From Podospora pseudocomata (taxonomy: Eukaryota; Ascomycota; Sordariomycetes; Sordariales; Podosporaceae): DNA of 64,000 nt. Made by a program: the position numbers and the translations under genes. Shown one piece after another: positions 54,533-64,000 of the stretch. The notes beneath the pieces are model-generated. The model worked only from the letters and a program-made list of their open reading frames with translations. It ran no database searches and was not told the DNA's origin. The stretch spans positions 6,200,001 to 6,264,000 of the forward strand of contig NW_026946363.1 in the NCBI RefSeq assembly GCF_035222375.1, written 5' to 3'. Position 1 is the first letter of the stretch. Each line of letters opens with the position of its first letter.

Positions 54533-55569
54533 CCAGGCTCAGCGGGGGGGTCAATTGAGTATTAAGAGGGGCGGCAGCGTGACTCTTAACGAGGGGCCTT
54601 TCATGTTGGCTGCAGGCTCTTTTTCCATAATGCAAAAAAAGGTGGGGTTCCGGCGAGGATTCAACGTTGAGTCAGTTGCGACTTGAACCATACCATACAG
54701 AACCCTAACCCGTATGTAGCTTGCTTCTCTGTTGCTTTCTGCCACTACTACCCCGCGCGACCTGGCCCCAACTTTGTCTCCCAACACACAAGGCTGGCCA
54801 TCGAGTGATTCTGGAACAAATTGTAACATGGACCCCTTATTTTTTTTATTTTTCCAACATGACCTCCTCAAGCGAAATTCCAAATGCCCAAGCATTCAAG
54901 CTTTTCTTACCACAAGTTGAGAATCCCGTCCACCTGTGTGACTCCTTACTGATAAATGCATAGCACAGCCCGCTGCTCCACCCCGGATTACTCAAGCAAT
55001 GAGTATTCTTGCTGACTCTTTTGTGAGGCTTGTAGATTGCATCCAACACAGAACTGTTGGAGATATGTAAAAAGTCGAGAATCAGAGGCACGTGCCGTCA
55101 AAAAGGCGACCATCAAGGAAGGAATGCGGGGAATGCTTGCAAGACAGGTTGCCCCATGTACACTTCAGCAGCTGTTCCCGGTCCTATCCGCTGCGAGCGA
55201 GTCCACTTGACCCACGCCACTTTCCAGCTCTCCCTTACCAAGACTGGCCGGCCGCTACCCTGTAACTCTAATGCTCTTATCGCTCAGTGATTATCTCGTC
55301 ATCTACAACAACATCAACCCGTGCTCAGCCTTCACCCCCTTTCCCGCCCACCTCGGTCGCCTTGCTTTTTCCTCCTTAACGTGCTCCCTTGACGCCAGTG
55401 TTATTTCCCAGGCCTACAGCGGATGACTACCTAGGCGCGCCACGACGCGACGGCTCAAGCCCGCCCGACCCAACGTCCCAACTGCAGCTTGTTTCTAAGC
55501 CCTACGCAAGTCCTGGTCAAGAGCAGGCCAGACGCCTCCTTGCGGCCGCTTGCGCTGTGATATTCTACG
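54533..55569. promoter_or_regulatory. Divergent promoter of ValRS and the PA-TM-RING gene
   Basis: The two genes are transcribed away from this region. A T-run lies near 54840 and a pyrimidine-rich leader at about 55310-55400. No gene is seen. Confidence 0.5.
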
Positions 55570-58153
55570 ATGCGACCTCCACGGATCGCGATACTAGTTC
55601 TTTTCTTCTCCGCGTCGCTCTTCCTCGTGTGCAGGGCCATCAGTTCCCTCCGCCATCCCAACGCCGCCCCCGCCGTGACACCATTGACGACCCGGAAATC
55701 GTCATTCCGGAGCTTCTTCTCCTTCACTGCGCCGTTCTCGCTCTTCCCTCCCAATGCTGCTATAAGCCTGTTCGATGATAATAGTACCTTCTTTGCTGCG
55801 CGACCGGCTGCCTTTGGGCCCATCCTCCCTGCCGACGGCCTGAGCGGGCAACTATGGATAGGAAGTGGATTTGCTGAAGATCATCTCCAAGAGGGCGAGG
55901 TTGGGGGCGAGCTCGGCTGCAGCGATCTCCCGGGCTGGGAGGATGGGAGACCTAAACTGTCGATCAAAACCACTGTACATGGATCCGCAGCCTCAAAGTC
56001 AGGGCCCGTTGCACTGAACACCAAAAGTACAAAGCGTGATCCTTTGGGCGCAGGGATTCCAGCGGACGGAAAATCTTCAGAAAGGCGTCACGATGGGACC
56101 GACGACTACCTTCACCAGGAACTTGACCAGACTCGCAGCCCCTACAGCGAAGGCTCGGTGGTCTCGGCGTCAAGTCATGCCGATATCCAATCCATGCAGG
56201 AGACGGCAGAAATTACGGGCAAGATCACATTGCTGAGCAGAGGTGGTTGTGGGTTCCTGGAGAAGGTCAAGTGGGCGCAGCGCCGCGGTGCGATCGGGGT
56301 GATTGTTGGAGATAATGTGAAAGGGGGTCCGTTGATCCAGATGTTTGCGAGGGGCAATGTCGATAATGTCACAATCCCCTCGATTTTCACATCGCAGACG
56401 ACCGCCATGCTACTGTCATCACTCGCGCAACCAGGCAGTTTCATCGAAGATATTCTGGACGAGAACGGAAACCCGATCTTGAAAGTACAGCACTCCAGCA
56501 AGCCTGGGGTCAATAAGCAAACCAAAGCGGCCGATACAGGTGCGGGCCATAGACCCAAATCTGGCCCTCACGCCCAGGGGGTCAAAACTGCGTCGTTCCA
56601 GGATGCCTCGGCCCCTGCGGTCAAGAAGTCACGCTCGACACGCAGGAGCTGGATCTCCCGTCTGTTCTTCTGGGGGGATAGTGGAAGCAAAGGGTCAGAG
56701 CAGAGCCGGCCGCCAAGCAGTGGTCGTCTGAACTGGGTCGCAGCTGACGAGTGGAGCGACGAAAGCATCAGACTCCTCCAATCAAGTGCGGATAAGGTTA
56801 ACAAGAATGGAGCGGGTGGTCGTGCGTCCTCTGAGGAGGACAAGTCGCCGGGTGATGGTTTTCAGATAGGTGTACAAGACTGGCGTGACCCCGATCTTGT
56901 TAGGTCTTCCGAGGAGGACGAGGAAGATCGGCCGGCGCCGGAAAACCAGTCCACCAACAAGGAGTCTAGTGGTTTGAGAGGTGGCAGTATCACGCCAGGT
57001 AGTGGCGAGTATGTCCCTGGAGACTCACATGGCCATCGTTCTGGAAAGTCTGGTTCTTCCTCGGAAAGCTCCAGTGGGCTTATTTATAAGCTCTTCGGGG
57101 ATGACGCTAAAGAGCAATCTGCCGCAGAGGAGAGCTCAAGACCGACGCCGGAAAGCTTGGGGAACAAAGACGATGGCAATGTGCGGGAAGGCTTATGGGT
57201 CACGATCACTCCTGCCGGCAGTGCCAGTCCATTCTTTGACACCCTGTTGGTCCTGGTGATCAGCCCCTTGATTACCCTCACGGTTGTGTACACGCTTCTT
57301 ATCTTGCGAGCTAAGTACAGAAGGCGGAGATGGAGAGCACCCAAGGCTGTGGTCGATCGGTTGCCGGTACGGACCTACCGCACAGTTGCGCCATCGCCCA
57401 GCCAATCATCCAGGACGCCGTCGCCCAACAGCTCCTCACCTACAACACCCCTGTTGCAAGGAAATTCGAGATCGCGGCCCCGGTCTCGGACCACCACTGG
57501 CGTGCCTGAGCCTTCGGATCTTTTGAGGGCTGATAACGCTTTGCAGGCCGGGCGATCATCCTCACCAGACAACACCCGGGTGCATGGTGCCAGTCAATGG
57601 AAGAAGTACATGGGAAGACAGAGCGAATGTGTGATTTGCTTGGAGGAATACGTGGACGGCGTCAGCAAGGTCATGAGCTTGCCTTGTGGCCATGAGTTCC
57701 ATGTGGACTGCATGTGAGTGGATCTAAAGTCACAAACTAGACGACGTGAAAATTCACAAATTTAACGACGTGTTTACTGATTCTTGTCACAGCACACCAT
57801 GGCTCACTACCAGACGGAGAACTTGCCCGATATGCAAAAATGATATCGTCAAGTCTCTGGCTCGTGGTTCGCCATCAAGCCCACACTACGAGCCGTATCA
57901 TGACGACAGCGAGTACACTCATCCTGAACCTTCCAGCTTCGTGAACTCCAACAGTGGATCGTATTCCTCCAACCACTTGTCAGACGTGGAGGAAGGAAGA
58001 GAGGCTCTTGCGCGAGTACAGAGAGAGATACATGAGGTGAGATGGTATGACTTCATGGCGCACCTACTAAGGGGCGAGCCCGGACAGGCATTTTTGAATC
58101 GGCACGAGAACCGGCGTTTTGCGGCCGACGACCGTGAAGAGAGCCGCCTGTAA
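55570..58153 (+). CDS. PA-TM-RING E3 ubiquitin ligase
   Basis: Exons 55570-57713 and 57793-58153 give 834 residues. The layout is signal peptide (RIAILVLFFSASLFLVC), a luminal protease-associated domain interrupted by a Ser/Gly-rich insert (core ITLLSRGGCGFLEKVKWAQR, GAIGVIVGDN, VTIPSIFTSQT), a long disordered luminal stretch, one transmembrane helix (about 557-580, LLVLVISPLITLTVVYTLLI), a Pro/Ser linker, and a RING-H2 finger (about 687-735: CVICLEEY, LPCGHEFHVDC, CPICKNDI). Such ligases sit in endosomal, vacuolar or Golgi membranes and mark membrane proteins for sorting. The intron lies inside the RING and its removal restores HVDCITPWL. All eight RING ligands are present, so activity is expected. 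Confidence 0.92.
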
Positions 58154-59303
58154 TACAGCATGGTGATAGTGGCATCCGTTGTTTTTTGAAGAGATTTCGC
58201 ATTTTGGGCTGGCGCACTTGGGGTGGGAGGTCATTTTCATGGGCGTTGGTCAAGGGGCCGAACACCTGGGATTGTTCAAAACCGTCACTCGCTCTTTTAC
58301 ATACACAACTTTGATACCTCTTTTCGTTTTTGACCTGATAAATTTTATCTTTACTCTGATACGTACTTGGAATGTACGAGGAGCCCAGGGAAGGGGGGAG
58401 GGGGGGGGGGGGTTGGGGTTTTCATTGGAAGTGGCCAGTCACAGGATCCCATCAGACATGGCAGAGTGAACTCACTAGGATTATACCCCCACAAGGCTTA
58501 GACACTTGGATAGCTGTAGCTTTCATTTCACAAAGAACTTTTTCTCTTCACTTCTACATCATATCTCCTCTGGCCTCTTTCGATCTCCTGCGACATGGCT
58601 GGCGGCTGCTCAGGATGAATCTCGCTGTCCTATGAGAAGATAAAATACAGGGACAGCTAAGACGGCTGAGGCAATAATTCTTACGTTCAATAAACAAATA
58701 TGAAGTGCACAAAAAAAGATGAAGATCATCATGTTTTGCATAATGTGCTGATGTGTATTCTCTCTCAGGTAGATACTGAGTATGAAGTGGGCTTATCTTA
58801 TCACAGCACACGCTCACCCACACTCCTTCCACAGCGCCCAACGCGCTCATTGCAACTTCTCACCTTCAACATCAGGTAAGTCAGCGAGCGCTTTCCATTT
58901 CTCCATATTGTGACATGGAAAATGAGCTAACAACGGAACATAGGAGAATTCTATCACTTCAAAACGTATCGAAAAGCTGGTAGTCCGTCGTCTTGTAGCA
59001 GACGGGAACAGATTGCATGGTTGAATCTCAAATCTCAATTCACCCCGCCACAGCGCCCTCACTCACTGAGAGGATCAGAGGCCGTGCACAGCACAGCACA
59101 CAACATCAACGTCAACATCAACGTCAACATCAACGTCAACGTCAACATCAACGTCAACGTCAACATCAACGTCAACGTCAACTTCAACATCAACATCAAC
59201 ATCAACACCACCCGCGTCAACCAACCCCCAACCCCCAAACTCCGAGCGTTCTGAACCTATCCAAACAACAACAACCCCCCTCGAGGGGCACACCAGACCC
59301 ATC
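58154..59303. promoter_or_regulatory. Intergenic, G-run and APC5 leader with hexamer repeat
   Basis: A G-run lies at about 58395-58411. The stretch just before APC5 contains the GTCAAC/ATCAAC array listed separately. No gene is recognised; the Asn/Val and Gln/His-rich open frames are translations of the array. Confidence 0.55.
59101..59211 (+). repeat. CAAC(G/A)T hexamer array before APC5
   Basis: About eighteen hexamers alternate between CAACAT and CAACGT over 110 bp, ending about 90 bp before the APC5 ATG and therefore probably in its leader. In one frame the array reads as a long VN/IN dipeptide run within a possible upstream open frame (59021-59254), but composition alone explains that. 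Confidence 0.9.
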
Positions 59304-61823
59304 ATGGCCCGCTTCCTCACCCCGGCCAAAATCGGTCTCCTGGCCCTCATCGAGCTCTACGTCGAAGGCGCGGTCCCAAACGAAGGGATCATCCCAGTGA
59401 TCAACTTCCTCGCCTCCAACCTCATCGACTGCGACCTCTCGGCTGCCCAATCCCCCAACAACAGCAGCAACAACAATAAGAATCTCACCCCTGCCGACCG
59501 CTGGAAAAAAGCCGAGTCCACCCTCCGGCTTGTAACCTCGATCAAAGATTTCGAGACGTTGCTCTCCCCGCTGGCGGCAGCGGATAAACTCCCCGGCCGT
59601 CGGCTCTGGGATCGGTTTTTGGAGAAGTTGTGGGGGCTAGACAGTTTGCACAAGCTGCATGAGTTTTTTGTGGCGATACCGAGGTTGTTGTGCAGGACGA
59701 AGGAGGAGCTGAGGAGGTTGGGTCTGGAGGACGAGGAGGGGGAGTTGGGGGGGAGGACGAGGTTGGGGAGGAATAGTCCCTTTGGGGCGTTTGTCAGGAG
59801 GGCACATGTCGAGTTTGTGAGGTTGAAGTTTGAGAGGGTGATGGAGTTGTGGAGGGTTTTTGTGAGGTATCGGCAGCCGACGGCGGGGTACTGGGCGAGG
59901 AGGCATCCGCAGCATGGGGGGAGGCTAAGTTTTGATCAGGTTTTGACGGAGGGAGAAGGGGAGTGGGGACAGAAGGAGACGGGGGAGCTGGCGGTAGTGG
60001 CGTATGGGAGGATGTTGTTGCCAGCGGTTGGGCGGTTGGTAAGGGGGGAGGGGGGTTTGGAAGGGGGGGAGACGTTGCCGGTGAGCAGCGATGATGTGGA
60101 AGGATTGTTGGAGTTTCAGATCGAGCAGATACAGAGTGAGTTTGTTTCTCTGATGGGGGTGGAACGGGAGCATGACTGACACCATGTAGAGTATGGCAAC
60201 AGGATACCGCCACAGATCAGAGACCGGTTCAGGAACTTCTTGAAGGGAAGTCATACGGTGCCGAGTTTATCGCACTACCTCAACTTCTCGGACGCCTGGC
60301 GGTCAGGGGACTTTCCGACATCTTTCGACTACCTTCATCGATATTTCGACTACACTATGCAGAACCGAGATCGACTGTTCTATCAGTACGCCTTGATGAA
60401 CCTCGCTATTGTTCAGTCCGACTTTGGCTGTCACAAGGAAGCCGTGGCAACCATGCTGGAGACAGTATCAACGGCTCGGGAGAACAGGGACACGACATGT
60501 CTCAACTTTGCTCTAAACTGGTTCTTCCACTTCGGCAGGGCACACCCCCATCTTGTCAGAGAACTCGAAAACAACAGCATGCTTGGCAGCGGAAAGGAGA
60601 CTCTCGCCTTCCTCCGAGTCAAGGCCAAAGAAACAGGCATGTGGATCCTCTGGAGTTCGGCCCTCCAGAGCGAAGCCAAGCTCTGCCTGGCCAACGGCGA
60701 AAGTGTCGCCGTTGCCTTCGAGCACATGGTGCGATCCTCCCAACTGATCGTCGAGCGCAACATGAAGACCATGATGGGCGCTCAGATCTCGATGGCCATC
60801 GCCATGTGGGACCGCCTCGGGCTTTCCAGCATGGCCTCGATGGCATGCCAAGTCTTCCTCAGCTGCCACGCGAGAAACTCGGTCTTTGACGACGAGCTGA
60901 AGATCACCTGTCGTCTAGCCGGGCTTCTCGCCGGCAAGGGGAAATACGAAGAGGCGTTTGCCATGCTCGAGTCCCTTGATCAGAACTCGCTGCGGTCAGC
61001 GAGGCCAAATCAATACTGGCACCTCTACCGCGGCCTCTTGAAGCTTCGTCGGGACCTGCACAGGAACAACCTCCCTGCCGTCGACACCCTGCTGGCTCAG
61101 CTCCTCCAAACTGGCCCTGAGGACGCAGAACCGGACACCGTCTTCATCATCGACACCCTCCACATCGAGGCTCTGGTCCGCCACAGGGACTTTGACGGCG
61201 CCTTTACCAAAATCGACAACATGATGGCCAACCTTGGAGAAAACAACCGCGACGTTGCCCTCCGCATTCGTCTCCTCATCGCCAAGGCCCACCTCTTTGA
61301 CGAGATCAACCGCCCAGAAAAGGGCTTCACAATAGCGATGCGGGCCACCTCGATGGCCTGGCGGGCGCTGAACATCCCGCTTCTGTGGCAGGCCGTCGGC
61401 GCTCTGGCCAACGTTTTGAACTCACTGTCGGAGTTCTCGGCTGCGGCGCAGCTGTTGCTTTCGGTGCTGCCGAGGGTGCTGGAGACCGATGTCTCGTTCA
61501 CAGCGGGGACGTTGTATAACCTCTTGGCGGACGCGAGGATGGGGCAGGCGGGACAGTTTTTTTGTACGGCTGTTTCGGACGAGTCGACGGAGCTGGAGAG
61601 GCAGAGGGGGAGGAGGAGGCAGAGGGAGATGATGATGAGGGCGCATGCTGCGCTGGAGAGCGCGTACAAGTATTTCGAGAGGGTGGAGGAGGTGGAGAAG
61701 CAGGCGGAGGTGCTGGCTAAGATGGCGACGGTGATGAGAGGTTTGGGGGATGAGGGGTTGAGCGAGGGGTATGCGGCCAGGTATTTGAGTTTGAGGAGGG
61801 AGGTGGAGAGGGTCAATGGATAG
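59304..61823 (+). CDS. APC5: Anaphase-promoting complex subunit 5 (APC5)
   Basis: Exons 59304-60135 and 60190-61823 give 821 residues. APC5 is a TPR scaffold of the APC/C platform, the ubiquitin ligase that drives mitotic exit. The N terminus MARFLTPAKIGLLALIELYV is strongly conserved in fungal orthologues; the middle block has YLNFSDAWRSGDFPTSFDYL and RYFDYTMQNRDRLFYQYALM with LAIVQSDFGCHKEAVATMLE, the first recognisable TPR; more helical repeats follow (LAGLLAGKGKYEEAFAMLES, AQLLLSVLPRVLE). A Gly/Glu-rich loop (about 135-260) looks insertion-like. The 54-nt intron has a GACTGACACC branch region. Identification is strong. Confidence 0.92.
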
Positions 61824-62295
61824 ACAGGGGATTGTATGTGAAAATACTGAGAGGGAAGCGAGGCATGTCAGATAAACAATGAAGAACGAAATGTATCATA
61901 GAGCTATGATCAGCCTATACAGGGATATGCTAGTTTGGCCGCAAAAAGCTCTATCCTTGAGCTCAAGCTCAAGCTCAAGCTCAAGCTCAAGCCTACTCCC
62001 CTCATTGAATTGACTTTGTGGTGTTGACTCACGGGCAGATATGTTTGTTTGGATGAACTGGCGGGAAACAGAGAAGGTTATGCATCCCCGAGACAGAGAA
62101 ACTGATTTCTTGACTTGACACTATGAGTAGGAAACAATGCATGTACCGTGTTCAGCTTTGTCAGGGTATGCTCCCTCTTCTTCTTCTTCTTCGACTCCGC
62201 ACTTCTATTGAATGGTCTGCCTTCGTCGTTCTCTACAATATACACCGGGGTTGACCTGTCCATATCTCCAGGTTGCGTCGAGGTCAAGAGCACAT
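61824..62295. other. Convergent 3' ends of APC5 and COX13
   Basis: No gene is seen. A CTCAAG/GCTCAA hexamer repeat lies at 61958-61991 and a TTC repeat at about 62174-62192. Confidence 0.6.
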
Positions 62296-63162
62296 TTAGG
62301 CCTCCTTGTCCTTATTGTGGTAGTTGACCTTGTCGTTCCAGCTGCGAGGATGTCATGTTAACATTACAGGCTTGACTTGGATGCCGTCATTGTTTATGGT
62401 TATACATACAACAGGGTCTAGAGGTATATGTTAGTAAGTCTGGTCCGGAGAAAAAGGGGGGTCAAAGGGGGGATAAAACACACCTTGTCACCATCGCCCC
62501 ACTGGTAGTTGCGGGTGCGGATGTTCTGGTAGGGGTACTCGACACGCTCCTCAAGAGGGGGCATGTGAGACCAGTGCTCCCAATGCTCGTTCCAGAGGTT
62601 GTAAGCGTTGAGGGAAGCGAGGATGAGAGCGGGAGGGACGGTGCTGCGGGCGGTTGTGTGGTTAGCTTGGTGGTACGTCATTGGCTGTTGTTTTGTTTCT
62701 CCTGATATTGTGATTTCATGCGTCCCCCGATCTCCAGCTCCCCGACCATGGCTCGCTCTGACTCCTCCTCATCTTCCAATTCGTTTCCACCAGTTGTTTC
62801 TGATATCTGGGAGCTGTTTCTGATATCCGGGAGCTGTTCCAACACCCTGAGGGCGACATGAAAACCACGCATTCGGCGGTGACAATAGAGGGGCTTCGGG
62901 AGAGTCATACTAGAGGGAGATCTTGCGCCAGAGCTCTGTTGAAACCTTGTTAGCTATCTCGGACCACCAATTGAGTTCCCGGGGGGCAGCCGAGGGTATC
63001 GCAGGAGGTACACTCACCGGTGGTGCCCTTGGCGTGCTCCTTGACATGACGGCGCTCACGGACGAAGGCGTTCTCGCCGGCGTGCTCGGTGCTGGCAAGG
63101 CGGCGCTGGGCCTGGGTGCGCAGCTGGGCGGCGAACCGCATAACCTGGCGCTGGGCAATCAT
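62296..63162 (-). CDS. COX13: Cytochrome c oxidase subunit VIa
   Basis: Four exons on the minus strand (63018-63162, 62911-62935, 62482-62643, 62296-62341) give 125 residues. Subunit VIa is a small single-span nuclear subunit at the dimer interface of complex IV. The presequence MIAQRQVMRFAAQLRTQAQR leads to ELWRKISLYGTVPPALI-like sequence (here SLYTVPPALILASLNAYNLW, the transmembrane part), then HWEHWSHMPPLEERVEYPYQ and RTRNYQWGDGDK, ending WNDKVNYHNKDKEA, all characteristic. Exon 2 is only 25 nt. For the third intron the frame requires the donor GTGTTT, two bases downstream of a more typical-looking GTGTGT. Confidence 0.95.
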
Positions 63163-63712
63163 GGTGAGTGGCTGGTGGGTTGGGTGCCGTTCAACGAAAG
63201 GAGGGGGGGGGTTCGTGGTGGTTTTGTCAAAGATGAAGCAATTGACCCGCTTCTCGTTGCTGTTGGCCTGGGGTGAGGTCACAGTCCAATCAGCTCATTT
63301 TCGGCTGCTTCTCGGGTTTGTGGCGGTGGTCCGTGCTTTCCGGAGCTCTCTCTCGCTGGGGTGCCAAGACCGGTGACATAATTTCCACTTTTGACATCTG
63401 AAAGCCGGTCATGTGACCTCGCGCGTCCTTGGCGGGAAGAGCACCCGTCGCTACGCCACGCCACGCCACGCCACGCCACGCCATGCCACGCCACGCCAGC
63501 CACGACTTTTGGGTGGCAGACCATCTTCAACAGGTGAGAGTTGACGATTTCAAAGATACAGAGAGAGATGGGATGAACAGGTATCTTATCAATTAAGATT
63601 CCCCCACTGGGTTGTATCTCTGGCGCCCGTTCTCTCCGGTTCAAGTTCTCGGTCGTTACACCAAATAACCTAGATTTTGGCGTTGGTGCATGCCAATCAT
63701 CTGAGTGTCGAG
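63163..63712. promoter_or_regulatory. Divergent promoter of COX13 and APN2
   Basis: The region is shared by two divergently transcribed genes. It holds a CCACG pentamer repeat (63454-63497). No other gene is seen. Confidence 0.55.
63454..63497 (+). repeat. CCACG pentamer repeat
   Basis: About eight CCACG units with one T variant in the middle (CCATG), in the COX13/APN2 promoter region. Confidence 0.9.
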
Positions 63713-64000
63713 ATGCCACTTCGAATCACGTCATGGAATGGTAAGCTACCGTCTCTCCAATTCCACCATTTTCTGGTTCGGTCTAACATCATATACATAG
63801 TCAATGGCATCAGGTTTGCACCCGCCTAGTTGAGCCTGCGTGCGGAGATCGCTTGTCTGACCAGCTCCAGAAATCCATTCGGGTATGAGCCATGGCGCGC
63901 AAACCGCACCTATCAGGTAGGAGCTGTGGTGCTGCTCTGGCAGAGGTTCAAAGAAACTGACGGACTGTAGGCAATGTTCGACACGCTGGAGGCAGACATT
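63713..64000 (+). CDS. APN2: AP endonuclease 2 (Apn2), 5' part only
   Basis: Four exons are visible (63713-63740, 63801-63813, 63871-63916, 63971 onward) and the gene runs off the window. They read MPLRITSWNVNGIR, then NPFGYEPWRANRTYQ, then AMFDTLEADI. This is the start of the Exo III-like endonuclease/exonuclease/phosphatase fold of class II AP endonucleases; the Asn in SWNVNGIR is a catalytic-site residue. Apn2 cleaves abasic sites and trims blocked 3' ends in base excision repair. The second exon is only 13 nt. All three visible introns are GT-AG and in frame. Confidence 0.9.

Overview
The window is nuclear DNA of a filamentous ascomycete (Pezizomycotina). It most resembles Sordariomycetes, probably Sordariales; that placement rests on gene content and protein style, not on a search. 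Supporting signs are short introns of about 50-80 nt with CTRAC-like branch sites, both strands used with independent promoters, CT-rich leaders, and proteins typical of the group (EOS1, Sos7, Elp6, APC5, COX13, a PA-TM-RING ligase). I rebuilt exon structures by requiring every junction to keep the frame; exon sums are whole codons in all spliced genes given here.

Layout. 0.5-5 kb: eIF1, EOS1 (minus) and mitochondrial ribosomal protein mL45. 5-13 kb: an accessory segment with orphan genes (a 186-aa acidic-tailed protein and its decayed tandem paralogue, 304-aa and 227-aa proteins), a small secreted protein and a 16-bp minisatellite. 13-22 kb: a sodium/solute symporter and a 634-aa multi-RRM protein, both minus strand and both with unusually long introns. 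22-28.8 kb: a gene-poor tract with a 40-bp minisatellite, a fossil scrap like Copia RNase H, a strongly diverged array of about 105-bp units, and a possible tRNA-derived SINE. 28.8-64 kb: dense housekeeping DNA with CIA30, an RS-rich splicing-type protein, a single-exon JmjC+SET protein, a Q-rich RRM-like protein, Sos7, L-rhamnose mutarotase, a mitochondrial thioredoxin-like protein, an MFS transporter, Elp6, ribosomal eL37, valyl-tRNA synthetase, a PA-TM-RING E3 ligase, APC5, COX13, and the start of APN2, which runs off the right edge.

The genes do not form a pathway cluster. Several serve mitochondria (mL45, CIA30, COX13, the thioredoxin-like protein, the long form of valyl-tRNA synthetase) or translation (eIF1, eL37, ValRS, Elp6).

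The most notable item is the 1268-aa protein at 32.6-36.4 kb. It joins a JmjC domain with its metal-binding residues present to a C-terminal SET-like domain with a degenerate NHSC motif: a candidate dual demethylase/methyltransferase or a reader built from both folds. Next come the diverged 105-bp array with a recurring peptide, the in-frame mitochondrial leader of valyl-tRNA synthetase, the 160-bp inverted-repeat element near 42.5 kb, and the orphan-gene segment.
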